Source: Ecdyonurus torrentis
Lineage: Eukaryota; Arthropoda; Insecta; Ephemeroptera; Heptageniidae
Length of the DNA stretch: 64,000 nucleotides
Assembly: GCA_949318235.1 (NCBI GenBank)
Contig: OX439135.1
Location: forward strand, 28,156,587-28,220,586
Reading direction: 5' to 3'
Positions 22,767 to 35,922 of this stretch are shown piece after piece. The notes under the pieces are model-generated. The model saw only the letters and a program-made list of their open reading frames with translations, was not told where the DNA came from and searched no databases. Numbering within the stretch: position 1 is the stretch's first letter; each line of letters starts with the position of its first letter. The position numbers were made by a program, and so were the translations under genes.

Positions 22767-25467
22767 ATGATAAAAATCATACTTTTTACACGATTAAAAC
22801 TAGTTTTGATGATTTCTCAAAAACTAAGAATGCTACAGACATTAAATTTGACTCAAAACATAGCTTTTTCAATTCTTTACAGAAAAGATGTCTTGAAGTT
22901 TTTTGCTCCGACGCATACTTTTTGGGTTTTTAAAAATTTTAGTTTTCACTCATCATGTAGCCAAACCAAGTCATGAAACAAAGTTTCTATTTCAAGAACC
23001 AAATGTTATTGAATGATAAAAATCATAATTTTTACACGATTAAAACTAGTTTTGATGATTTCTCAAAAACTAAGAATGCTACAGACATTAAATTTGACTC
23101 AAAACATAGCTTTTTCATCTCTCTACAAAAAAGATGTCTGAACTTTTTTGCCCCGACGCATACATTTTGGGTTATTGACAATTTTAGTTTTCACTCATCA
23201 TCTAGCCAAACCAAGTCATGAAACAAAGTTTCTATTTCAAGAACCAAATGTTATTGAATGATAAAAATCATACTTTTTACACGATTAAAACTAGTTTAAA
23301 TAATTTCTCAGAAACTAAGAATGCTACAGACATTAAATTTGACTCAAAACATAGCTTTTTCAATTCTCTACAAAAAAGATGTCTTGAACTTTTTTGCCCC
23401 GACGCATACTTTTTGGGTTATTGACAATTTTAGTTTTCACTCATCATCTAGCCAAACGAAGTTATGAAATAAAGTTCAATTTCAAGAACCAACTGTTATT
23501 GAATGATAAAAATCATACTTTTTACACGATTAAAACTAGTTTTGATGATTTCTCAAAAACTAAGAATGCTACAGACATTAAATTTGACTCAAAACATAGC
23601 TTTTTCAATTCTCTACAGAAAAGATGTCTTGAAGTTTTTTGCTCCGACGCATACTTTTTGGGTTTTTAAAAATTTTAGTTTTCACTCATCATGTAGCCAA
23701 ACCAAGTCATGAAACAAAGTTTCTATTTCAAGAACCAAATGTTATTGAATGATAAAAATCATAATTTTTACACGATTAAAACTAGTTTTGATGATTTCTC
23801 AAAAACTAAGAATGCTACAGACATTAAATTTGACTCAAAACATAGCTTTTTCATCTCTCTACAAAAAAGATGTCTGAACTTTTTTGCCCCGACGCATACA
23901 TTTTGGGTTATTGACAATTTTAGTTTTCACTCATCATCTAGCCAAACCAAGTCATGAAACAAAGTTTCTATTTCAAGAACCAAATGTTATTGAATGATAA
24001 AAATCATACTTTTTACACGATTAAAACTAGTTTAAATAATTTCTCAGAAACTAAGAATGCTACAGACATTAAATTTGACTCAAAACATAGCTTTTTCAAT
24101 TCTCTACAAAAAAGATGTCTTGAACTTTTTTGCCCCGACGCATACTTTTTGGGTTATTGACAATTTTAGTTTTCACTCATCATCTAGCCAAACGAAGTTA
24201 TGAAATAAAGTTCAATTTCAAGAACCAACTGTTATTGAATGATAAAAATCATACTTTTTACACGATTAAAACTAGTTTTGATGATTTCTCAAAAACTAAG
24301 AATGCTACAGACATTAAATTTGACTCAAAACATAGCTTTTTCAATTCTCTACAGAAAAGATGTCTTGAAGTTTTTTGCTCCGACGCATACTTTTTGGGTT
24401 TTTAAAAATTTTAATTTTCACTCATCATGTAGCCAAACCAAGTCATGAAACAAAGTTTCTATTTCACGAACCAAATGTTATTGAATGATAAAAATCATAC
24501 TTTTTACACGATTAAAACTAGTTTTAATGATTTCTCAGAAACTAAGAATGCTACAGACATCAAATTTGACTCAAAACACAGCTTTTTTAATTCTCTACAA
24601 AAAAGATGTCTTGAACTTTTTTGCCCCGACGCATACTTTTTGGGTTATTGACAATTTTAGTTTTCACTCATCATCTAGCCAAACGAAGTTATGAAATAAA
24701 GTTCAATTTCAAGAACCAACTGTTATTGAATGATAAAAATCATACTTTTTACACGATTAAAACTAGTTTTGATGATTTCTCAAAAACTAAGAATGCTACA
24801 GACTTACAATTTGTTTCAAAACATAGCTTTATCATCTCTCTACAAAAAATATGTCTTAAACTTTTTTGCTCCGACGCATACTTTTTGAGTTATTGACAAT
24901 TTTAGTTTTCACTCATCTTCTAGCCAAACGAAGTTATGAAATAAAGTATCTATTTCAAGAACCAAATGTTATTGAATGATAAAAATCATAAATTTTACAC
25001 GATTAAAACTAGTTTTGATGATTTCTCAAAAACTAAAAATGCTACAGACATTAAATTTGACTCATAACATAGCTTTTTTAATTCTCTACAAAAAAGATGT
25101 CTTGAACTTTTTTGCTCCGACGCATACTTTTTGGGTTATTGACAATTTTAGTTTTCACTCATCATGTAGCCAAACCTAGTCATGAAACAAAGTTTATATT
25201 TCAAGAACCAAATGTTATTGAATGATAAAAATCATACTTTTTACACGATTAAAACTAGTTTTGATGATTTTTCAAAAACTAAGAATGCTACAGACACCAA
25301 ATTTAACTCATAACATAGGTTTTTCAATTCTCTACAAAAAAGATGTCTTAAACTTTTTTGCTCCGACGCATACTTTTTGGGTTATTGACAATTTTAGTTT
25401 TCACTCATCATGTAGCCAAACCAAGTCATGAAACAAAGTTTATATTTCAAGAACCAAATGTTATTGA
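22767..25467. repeat. HOR unit of 11 monomers with internal trimer duplication
   Basis: Order F1 22767, F2 23013, L 23258, G/F1 mosaic 23503, F2 23749, L 23994, G 24239, A 24485, B 24730, S 24976, P 25222; 2701 bp. The mosaic has G-type CTCTACAGAAAAG but an F1-type TTTAGTTTTC and TTTCAAGAACC exit, so F2-L was repeated through a G-F1 exchange. Confidence 0.9.
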
Positions 25468-27433
25468 ATGATAAAAATCATACTTTTTACACGATCAAAA
25501 CTAGTTTTGATGATTTCTCAAAAACTAAGAATGCTACAGACATTAAATTTGACTCAAAACATAGCTTTTTCAATTCTTTACAGAAAAGATGTCTTGAAGT
25601 TTTTTGCTCCGACGCATACTTTTTGGGTTTTTAAAAATTTTAGTTTTCACTCATCATGTAGCCAAACCAAGTCATGAAACAAAGTTTCTATTTCAAGAAC
25701 CAAATGTTATTGAATGATAAAAATCATAATTTTTACACGATTAAAACTAGTTTTGATGATTTCTCAAAAACTAAGAATGCTACAGACATTAAATTTGACT
25801 CAAAACATAGCTTTTTCATCTCTCTACAAAAAAGATGTCTGAACTTTTTTGCCCCGACGCATACATTTTGGGTTATTGACAATTTTAGTTTTCACTCATC
25901 ATCTAGCCAAACCAAGTCATGAAACAAAGTTTCTATTTCAAGAACCAAATGTTATTGAATGATAAAAATCATACTTTTTACACGATTAAAACTAGTTTAA
26001 ATAATTTCTCAGAAACTAAGAATGCTACAGACATTAAATTTGACTCAAAACATAGCTTTTTCAATTCTCTACAAAAAAAGATGTCTTGAACTTTTTTGCC
26101 CCGACGCATACTTTTTGGGTTATTGACAATTTTAGTTTTTACTCATCATCTAGCCAAACGAAGTTATGAAATAAAGTTCAATTTCAAGAACCAACTGTTA
26201 TTGAATGATAAAAATCATAATTTTTACACGATTAAAACTAGTTTTGATGATTTCTCAAAAACTAAGAATGCTACAGACATTAAATTTGACTCAAAACATA
26301 GCTTTTTCAATTCTCTACAGAAAAGATGTCTTGAAGTTTTTTGCTCCGACGCATACTTTTTGGGTTTTTAAAAATTTTAATTTTCACTCATCATGTAGCC
26401 AAACCAAGTCATGAAACAAAGTTTCTATTTCACGAACCAAATGTTATTGAATGATAAAAATCATACTTTTTACACGATTAAAACTAGTTTTAATGATTTC
26501 TCAGAAACTAAGAATGCTACAGACATCAAATTTGACTCAAAACACAGCTTTTTTAATTCTCTACAAAAAAGATGTCTTGAACTTTTTTGCCCCGACGCAT
26601 ACTTTTTGGGTTATTGACAATTTTAGTTTTCACTCATCATCTAGCCAAACGAAGTTATGAAATAAAGTTCAATTTCAAGAACCAACTGTTATTGAATGAT
26701 AAAAATCATACTTTTTACACGATTAAAACTAGTTTTGATGATTTCTCAAAAACTAAGAATGCTACAGACTTACAATTTGTTTCAAAACATAGCTTTATCA
26801 TCTCTCTACAAAAAATATGTCTTAAACTTTTTTGCTCCGACGCATACTTTTTGAGTTATTGACAATTTTAGTTTTCACTCATCTTCTAGCCAAACGAAGT
26901 TATGAAATAAAGTATCTATTTCAAGAACCAAATGTTATTGAATGATAAAAATCATAAATTTTACACGATTAAAACTAGTTTTGATGATTTCTCAAAAACT
27001 AAAAATGCTACAGACATTAAATTTGACTCATAACATAGCTTTTTTAATTCTCTACAAAAAAGATGTCTTGAACTTTTTTGCTCCGACGCATACTTTTTGG
27101 GTTATTGACAATTTTAGTTTTCACTCATCATGTAGCCAAACCTAGTCATGAAACAAAGTTTATATTTCAAGAACCAAATGTTATTGAATGATAAAAATCA
27201 TACTTTTTACACGATTAAAACTAGTTTTGATGATTTTTCAAAAACTAAGAATGCTACAGACACCAAATTTAACTCATAACATAGGTTTTTCAATTCTCTA
27301 CAAAAAAGATGTCTTAAACTTTTTTGCTCCGACGCATACTTTTTGGGTTATTGACAATTTTAGTTTTCACTCATCATGTAGCCAAACCAAGTCATGAAAC
27401 AAAGTTTATATTTCAAGAACCAAATGTTATTGA
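25468..27433. repeat. Complete HOR octamer, recombinant haplotype
   Basis: Order F1 with GATCAAAAC 25468, F2 25714, L+ 25959, G 26205, A 26451, B 26696, S 26942, P 27188; 1966 bp. It begins with F1-haplotype markers and switches to V-haplotype markers at L+. The switch lies between the AAC in F2 and the extra A in L+. Confidence 0.9.
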
Positions 27434-29398
27434 ATGATAAAAATCATACTTTTTACACGATTAAAACTAGTTTTGATGATTTCTCAAAAACTAAGAATGC
27501 TACAGACATTAAATTTGACTCAAAACATAGCTTTTTCAATTCTTTACAGAAAAGATGTCTTGAAGTTTTTTGCTCCGACGCATACTTTTTGGGTTTTTAA
27601 AAATTTTAGTTTTCACTCATCATGTAGCCAAACCAAGTCATGAAACAAAGTTTCTATTTCAAGAACCAAATGTTATTGAATGATAAAAATCATAATTTTT
27701 ACACGATTAAAACTAGTTTTGATGATTTCTCAAAAACTAAGAATGCTACAGACATTAAATTTGACTCAAAACATAGCTTTTTCATCTCTCTACAAAAAAG
27801 ATGTCTGAACTTTTTTGCCCCGACGCATACATTTTGGGTTATTGACAATTTTAGTTTTCACTCATCATCTAGCCAAACCAAGTCATGAAACAAAGTTTCT
27901 ATTTCAAGAACCAAATGTTATTGAATGATAAAAATCATACTTTTTACACGATTAAAACTAGTTTAAATAATTTCTCAGAAACTAAGAATGCTACAGACAT
28001 TAAATTTGACTCAAAACATAGCTTTTTCAATTCTCTACAAAAAAGATGTCTTGAACTTTTTTGCCCCGACGCATACTTTTTGGGTTATTGACAATTTTAG
28101 TTTTCACTCATCATCTAGCCAAACGAAGTTATGAAATAAAGTTCAATTTCAAGAACCAACTGTTATTGAATGATAAAAATCATACTTTTTACACGATTAA
28201 AACTAGTTTTGATGATTTCTCAAAAACTAAGAATGCTACAGACATTAAATTTGACTCAAAACATAGCTTTTTCAATTCTCTACAGAAAAGATGTCTTGAA
28301 GTTTTTTGCTCCGACGCATACTTTTTGGGTTTTTAAAAATTTTAATTTTCACTCATCATGTAGCCAAACCAAGTCATGAAACAAAGTTTCTATTTCACGA
28401 ACCAAATGTTATTGAATGATAAAAATCATACTTTTTACACGATTAAAACTAGTTTTAATGATTTCTCAGAAACTAAGAATGCTACAGACATCAAATTTGA
28501 CTCAAAACACAGCTTTTTTAATTCTCTACAAAAAAGATGTCTTGAACTTTTTTGCCCCGACGCATACTTTTTGGGTTATTGACAATTTTAGTTTTCACTC
28601 ATCATCTAGCCAAACGAAGTTATGAAATAAAGTTCAATTTCAAGAACCAACTGTTATTGAATGATAAAAATCATACTTTTTACACGATTAAAACTAGTTT
28701 TGATGATTTCTCAAAAACTAAGAATGCTACAGACTTACAATTTGTTTCAAAACATAGCTTTATCATCTCTCTACAAAAAATATGTCTTAAACTTTTTTGC
28801 TCCGACGCATACTTTTTGAGTTATTGACAATTTTAGTTTTCACTCATCTTCTAGCCAAACGAAGTTATGAAATAAAGTATCTATTTCAAGAACCAAATGT
28901 TATTGAATGATAAAAATCATAAATTTTACACGATTAAAACTAGTTTTGATGATTTCTCAAAAACTAAAAATGCTACAGACATTAAATTTGACTCATAACA
29001 TAGCTTTTTTAATTCTCTACAAAAAAGATGTCTTGAACTTTTTTGCTCCGACGCATACTTTTTGGGTTATTGACAATTTTAGTTTTCACTCATCATGTAG
29101 CCAAACCTAGTCATGAAACAAAGTTTATATTTCAAGAACCAAATGTTATTGAATGATAAAAATCATACTTTTTACACGATTAAAACTAGTTTTGATGATT
29201 TTTCAAAAACTAAGAATGCTACAGACACCAAATTTAACTCATAACATAGGTTTTTCAATTCTCTACAAAAAAGATGTCTTAAACTTTTTTGCTCCGACGC
29301 ATACTTTTTGGGTTATTGACAATTTTAGTTTTCACTCATCATGTAGCCAAACCAAGTCATGAAACAAAGTTTATATTTCAAGAACCAAATGTTATTGA
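27434..29398. repeat. Complete HOR octamer, F1 haplotype (last in domain 1)
   Basis: Starts at 27434, 27680, 27925, 28170, 28416, 28661, 28907, 29153; 1965 bp. The following unit (29399, F1 with GATCAAAAC) stops after F1-F2-L and runs into T monomers at 30135. Confidence 0.92.
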
Positions 29399-32098
29399 AT
29401 GATAAAAATCATACTTTTTACACGATCAAAACTAGTTTTGATGATTTCTCAAAAACTAAGAATGCTACAGACATTAAATTTGACTCAAAACATAGCTTTT
29501 TCAATTCTTTACAGAAAAGATGTCTTGAAGTTTTTTGCTCCGACGCATACTTTTTGGGTTTTTAAAAATTTTAGTTTTCACTCATCATGTAGCCAAACCA
29601 AGTCATGAAACAAAGTTTCTATTTCAAGAACCAAATGTTATTGAATGATAAAAATCATAATTTTTACACGATTAAAACTAGTTTTGATGATTTCTCAAAA
29701 ACTAAGAATGCTACAGACATTAAATTTGACTCAAAACATAGCTTTTTCATCTCTCTACAAAAAAGATGTCTGAACTTTTTTGCCCCGACGCATACATTTT
29801 GGGTTATTGACAATTTTAGTTTTCACTCATCATCTAGCCAAACCAAGTCATGAAACAAAGTTTCTATTTCAAGAACCAAATGTTATTGAATGATAAAAAT
29901 CATACTTTTTACACGATTAAAACTAGTTTAAATAATTTCTCAGAAACTAAGAATGCTACAGACATTAAATTTGACTCAAAACATAGCTTTTTCAATTCTC
30001 TACAAAAAAGATGTCTTGAACTTTTTTGCCCCGACGCATACTTTTTGGGTTATTGACAATTTTAGTTTTTACTCATCATCTAGCCAAACGAAACTATGAA
30101 ATAAAGTTCAATTTCAAGAACCAACTTTTATTGAATGATAAAAATCATACTTTTTACACGATTAGTACTAGTTTTGATGATTTCTCAAAAACTAAGAATG
30201 CTACAGACTTTTAATTTGTTTCAAAACATAGCTTTATCATCTCTCTACAAAAAATATGTCTTAAACTTTTTTGCTCCGACGCATACTTTTTGAGTTATTG
30301 ACAATTTTAGTTTTTACTCATCATCTAGCCAAACGAAGTTATGAAATAAAGTTCAATTTCAAGAACCAACTGTTATTGAATGATAAAAATCATACTTTTT
30401 ACACGATTAGTACTAGTTTTGATGATTTCTCAAAAACTAAGAATGCTACAGACTTTTAATTTGTTTCAAAACATAGCTTTATCATCTCTCTACAAAAAAT
30501 ATGTCTTAAACTTTTTTGCTCCGACGCATACTTTTTGAGTTATTGACAATTTTAGTTTTCACTCATCTTCTAGCCAAACGAAGTTATGAAATAAAGTATC
30601 TATTTCAAGAAGCAAATGTTATTGAATGATAAAAATCATAATTTTTACACGATTAAAACTAGTTTTGATGATTTCTCAAAAACTAAGAATGCTACAGACA
30701 TTAAATTTGACTCAAAACATAGCTTTTTCAAATCTTTACAGAAAAGATGTCTTGAAGTTTTTTGCTCCGACGCATACTTTTTGGGTTTTTAAAAATTTTA
30801 GTTTTCACTCATCATGTAGCCAAACCAAGTCATGAAACAAAGTTTCTATTTCAAGAACCAAATGTTATTGAATGATAAAAATCATAATTTTTACACGATT
30901 AAAACTAGTTTTGATGATTTCTCAAAAACTAAGAATGCTACAGACATTAAATTTGACTCAAAACATAGCTTTTTCATCTCTCTACAAAAAAGATGTCTGA
31001 ACTTTTTTGCCCCGACGCATACATTTTGGGTTATTGACAATTTTAGTTTTCACTCATCATCTAGCCAAACCAAGTCATGAAACAAAGTTTCTATTTCAAG
31101 AACCAAATGTTATTGAATGATAAAAATCATACTTTTTACACGATTAAAACTAGTTAAAATAATTTCTCAGAAACTAAGAATGCTACAGACATTAAATTTG
31201 ACTCAAAACATAGCTTTTTCAATTCTCTACAAAAAAGATGTCTTGAACTTTTTTGCCCCGACGCATACTTTTTGGGTTATTGACAATTTTAGTTTTTACT
31301 CATCATCTAGCCAAACGAAACTATGAAATAAAGTTCAATTTCAAGAACCAACTTTTATTGAATGATAAAAATCATACTTTTTACACGATTAGTACTAGTT
31401 TTGATGATTTCTCAAAAACTAAGAATGCTACAGACTTTTAATTTGTTTCAAAACATAGCTTTATCATCTCTCTACAAAAAATATGTCTTAAACTTTTTTG
31501 CTCCGACGCATACTTTTTGAGTTATTGACAATTTTAGTTTTCACTCATCTTCTAGCCAAACGAAGTTATGAAATAAAGTATCTATTTCAAGAAGCAAATG
31601 TTATTGAATGATAAAAATCATAATTTTTACACGATTAAAACTAGTTTTGATGATTTCTCAAAAACTAAGAATGCTACAGACATTAAATTTGACTCAAAAC
31701 ATAGCTTTTTCAATTCTCTACAGAAAAGATGTCTTGAAGTTTTTTGCTCCGACGCATACTTTTTGGGTTTTTAAAAATTTTAATTTTCACTCATCATGTA
31801 GCCAAACCAAGTCATGAAACAAAGTTTCTATTTCACGAACCAAATGTTATTGAATGATAAAAATCATACTTTTTACACGATTAAAACTAGTTTTAATGAT
31901 TTCTCAGAAACTAAGAATGCTACAGACATCAAATTTGACTCAAAACACAGCTTTTTTAATTCTCTACAAAAAAGATGTCTTGAACTTTTTTGCCCCGACG
32001 CATACTTTTTGGGTTATTGACAATTTTAGTTTTCACTCATCATCTAGCCAAACGAAGTTATGAAATAAAGTTCAATTTCAAGAACCAACTGTTATTGA

Positions 32099-32344
32099 AT
32101 GATAAAAATCATACTTTTTACACGATTAAAACTAGTTTTGATGATTTCTCAGAAACTAAGAATGCTACAGACATCAAATTTGACTCAAAACACAGCTTTT
32201 TTAATTCTCTACAAAAAAGATGTCTTGAACTTTTTTGCCCCGACGCATACTTTTTGGGTTATTGACAATTTTAGTTTTCACTCATCATGTAGCCAAACCT
32301 AGTCATGAAACAAAGTTTATATTTCAAGAACCAAATGTTATTGA
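32099..32344 (+). repeat. Mosaic monomer of B, A and S parts
   Basis: Starts GTTTTGATGATTTCTC as in B, continues GAAACTAAG, GACATCAAATTTG, AACACAGC and CCCCGACG as in A, then leaves with CATCATGTAG and CCAAACCTAG, an exit otherwise seen on S. It sits between A (31854) and P (32345). Two exchanges or a gene-conversion tract are required. Confidence 0.85.
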
Positions 32345-32590
32345 ATGATAAAAATCATACTTTTTACACGATTAAAACTAGTTTTGATGATTTTTCAAAA
32401 ACTAAGAATGCTACAGACACCAAATTTAACTCATAACATAGGTTTTTCAATTCTCTACAAAAAAGATGTCTTAAACTTTTTTGCTCCGACGCATACTTTT
32501 TGGGTTATTGACAATTTTAGTTTTCACTCATCATGTAGCCAAACCAAGTCATGAAACAAAGTTTATATTTCAAGAACCAAATGTTATTGA

Positions 32591-34061
32591 ATGATAAAAA
32601 TCATACTTTTTACACGATTAAAACTAGTTTTGATGATTTCTCAAAAACTAAGAATGCTACAGACATTAAATTTGACTCAAAACATAGCTTTTTCAATTCT
32701 TTACAGAAAAGATGTCTTGAAGTTTTTTGCTCCGACGCATACTTTTTGGGTTTTTAAAAATTTTAGTTTTCACTCATCATGTAGCCAAACCAAGTCATGA
32801 AACAAAGTTTCTATTTCAAGAACCAAATGTTATTGAATGATAAAAATCATAATTTTTACACGATTAAAACTAGTTTTGATGATTTCTCAAAAACTAAGAA
32901 TGCTACAGACATTAAATTTGACTCAAAACATAGCTTTTTCATCTCTCTACAAAAAAGATGTCTGAACTTTTTTGCCCCGACGCATACATTTTGGGTTATT
33001 GACAATTTTAGTTTTCACTCATCATCTAGCCAAACCAAGTCATGAACAAAGTTTCTATTTCAAGAACCAAATGTTATTGAATGATAAAAATCATACTTTT
33101 TACACGATTAAAACTAGTTTAAATAATTTCTCAGAAACTAAGAATGCTACAGACATTAAATTTAACTCATAACATAGGTTTTTCAATTCTCTACAAAAAA
33201 GATGTCTTAAACTTTTTTGCTCCGACGCATACTTTTTGGGTTATTGACAATTTTAGTTTTCACTCATCATGTAGCCAAACCAAGTCATGAAACAAAGTTT
33301 ATATTTCAAGAACCAAATGTTATTGAATGATAAAAATCATACTTTTTACACGATTAAAACTAGTTTTGATGATTTCTCAAAAACTAAGAATGCTACAGAC
33401 ATTAAATTTGACTCAAAACATAGCTTTTTCAATTCTTTACAGAAAAGATGTCTTGAAGTTTTTTGCTCCGACGCATACTTTTTGGGTTTTTAAAAATTTT
33501 AGTTTTCACTCATCATGTAGCCAAACCAAGTCATGAAACAAAGTTTCTATTTCAAGAACCAAATGTTATTGAATGATAAAAATCATAATTTTTACACGAT
33601 TAAAACTAGTTTTGATGATTTCTCAAAAACTAAGAATGCTACAGACATTAAATTTGACTCAAAACATAGCTTTTTCATCTCTCTACAAAAAAGATGTCTG
33701 AACTTTTTTGCCCCGACGCATACATTTTGGGTTATTGACAATTTTAGTTTTCACTCATCATCTAGCCAAACCAAGTCATGAACAAAGTTTCTATTTCAAG
33801 AACCAAATGTTATTGAATGATAAAAATCATACTTTTTACACGATTAAAACTAGTTTAAATAATTTCTCAGAAACTAAGAATGCTACAGACATTAAATTTG
33901 ACTCAAAACATAGCTTTTTCAATTCTCTACAAAAAAGATGTCTTGAACTTTTTTGCCCCGACGCATACTTTTTGGGTTATTGACAATTTTAGTTTTCACT
34001 CATCATCTAGCCAAACGAAGTTATGAAATAAAGTTCAATTTCAAGAACCAACTGTTATTGA
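32591..34061. repeat. Three-monomer tandem duplication sharing a one-base deletion
   Basis: F1-F2-L/P (32591-33326) and F1-F2-L (33327-34061). Both F2 copies have CATGAACAAAG instead of CATGAAACAAAG (33041-33051 and 33777-33787), 736 bp apart. The first copy ends in an L/P mosaic at 33081: L through GACATTAAATTT, then AACTCATAACATAGG of P. Because P also stands immediately before the first F1 (32345), one exchange between L and P explains the whole structure. Confidence 0.92.
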
Positions 34062-35043
34062 ATGATAAAAATCATACTTTTTACACGATTAGTACTAGTT
34101 TTGATGATTTCTCAAAAACTAAGAATGCTACAGACTTTTAATTTGTTTCAAAACATAGCTTTATCATCTCTCTACAAAAAATATGTCTTAAACTTTTTTG
34201 CTCCGACGCATACTTTTTGAGTTATTGACAATTTTAGTTTTCACTCATCTTCTAGCCAAACGAAGTTATGAAATAAAGTATCTATTTCAAGAAGCAAATG
34301 TTATTGAATGATAAAAATCATAATTTTTACACGATTAATACTAGTTTTGATGATTTCTCAAAAACTAAGAATGCTACAGACATTAAATTTGACTCAAAAC
34401 ATAGCTTTTTCAAATCTTTACAGAAAAGATGTCTTGAAGTTTTTTGCTCCGACGCATACTTTTTGGGTTTTTAAAAATTTTAGTTTTCACTCATCATGTA
34501 GCCAAACCAAGTCATGAAACAAAGTTTCTATTTCAAGAACCAAATGTTATTGAATGATAAAAATCATAATTTTTACACGATTAAAACTAGTTTTGATGAT
34601 TTCTCAAAAACTAAGAATGCTACAGACATTAAATTTGACTCAAAACATAGCTTTTTCATCTCTCTACAAAAAAGATGTCTGAACTTTTTTGCCCCGACGC
34701 ATACATTTTGGGTTATTGACAATTTTAGTTTTCACTCATCATCTAGCCAAACCAAGTCATGAAACAAAGTTTCTATTTCAAGAACCAAATGTTATTGAAT
34801 GATAAAAATCATACTTTTTACACGATTAAAACTAGTTTAAATAATTTCTCAGAAACTAAGAATGCTACAGACATTAAATTTGACTCAAAACATAGCTTTT
34901 TCAATTCTCTACAAAAAAGATGTCTTGAACTTTTTTGCCCCGACGCATACTTTTTGGGTTATTGACAATTTTAGTTTTTACTCATCATCTAGCCAAACGA
35001 AGTTATGAAATAAAGTTCAATTTCAAGAACCAACTGTTATTGA

Positions 35044-35288
35044 ATGATAAAAATCATACTTTTTACACGATTAGTACTAGTTTTGATGATTTCTCAAAAA
35101 CTAAGAATGCTACAGACTTACAATTTGTTTCAAAACATAGCTTTTTCATCTCTCTACAAAAAAGATGTCTGAACTTTTTTGCCCCGACGCATACATTTTG
35201 GGTTATTGACAATTTTAGTTTTCACTCATCATCTAGCCAAACCAAGTCATGAAACAAAGTTTCTATTTCAAGAACCAAATGTTATTGA
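35044..35288 (+). repeat. Bs/F2 mosaic monomer
   Basis: Starts as Bs (GATTAGTACTAG, GACTTACAATTTGTTTC) and switches after CATAGC to F2 (CTTTTTCATCTC, GATGTCTGAAC, CATACATTTTG, CCAAACCAAG). It is flanked by L on both sides (34799, 35289), so F2-L-Bs was partly duplicated with a two-monomer period. The join happens to create the longest + frame in the window (34935-35252, 105 codons). Confidence 0.9.
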
Positions 35289-35922
35289 ATGATAAAAATC
35301 ATACTTTTTACACGATTAAAACTAGTTTAAATAATTTCTCAGAAACTAAGAATGCTACAGACATTAAATTTGACTCAAAACATAGCTTTTTCAATTCTCT
35401 ACAAAAAAGATGTCTTGAACTTTTTTGCCCCGACGCATACTTTTTGGGTTATTGACAATTTTAGTTTTTACTCATCATCTAGCCAAACGAAGTTATGAAA
35501 TAAAGTTCAATTTCAAGAACCAACTGTTATTGAATGATAAAAATCATACTTTTTACACGATTAGTACTAGTTTTGATGATTTCTCAAAAACTAAGAATGC
35601 TACAGACTTACAATTTGTTTCAAAACATAGCTTTATCATCTCTCTACAAAAAATATGTCTTAAACTTTTTTGCTCCGACGCATACTTTTTGAGTTATTGA
35701 CAATTTTAGTTTTCACTCATCTTCTAGCCAAACGAAGTTATGAAATAAAGTATCTATTTCAAGAAGCAAATGTTATTGAATGATAAAAATCATAATTTTT
35801 ACACGATTAAAACTAGTTTTGATGATTTCTCAAAAACTAAGAATGCTACAGACATTAAATTTGACTCAAAACATAGCTTTTTCAATTCTCTACAGAAAAG
35901 ATGACTTGAAGTTTTTTGCTCT

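Larger units (their letters stand above)
6305..30134. repeat. HOR domain 1: 8-monomer higher-order repeat
   Basis: The type order F1(or V)-F2-L-G-A-B-S-P recurs. Units start at 6305, 8271, 10236, 11709, 13921, 15887, 18344, 20309, 22767, 25468, 27434 and 29399. Six are exact octamers of 1965-1966 bp (6305, 8271, 13921, 18344, 25468, 27434). Others have 6, 9, 10, 10 and 11 monomers, each explained by insertion or loss of whole monomers at a mosaic junction. The last unit stops after F1-F2-L, and domain 1 ends there. Monomers of different type differ at many positions, while same-type monomers in different units are almost identical. That is the defining property of an HOR. Confidence 0.93.

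Noticed and set aside
34935..35252. Longest open frame (105 codons) as a possible real gene
   Set aside because: It is created by the join of a Bs monomer to an F2 monomer at 35044-35288 and has no counterpart elsewhere.
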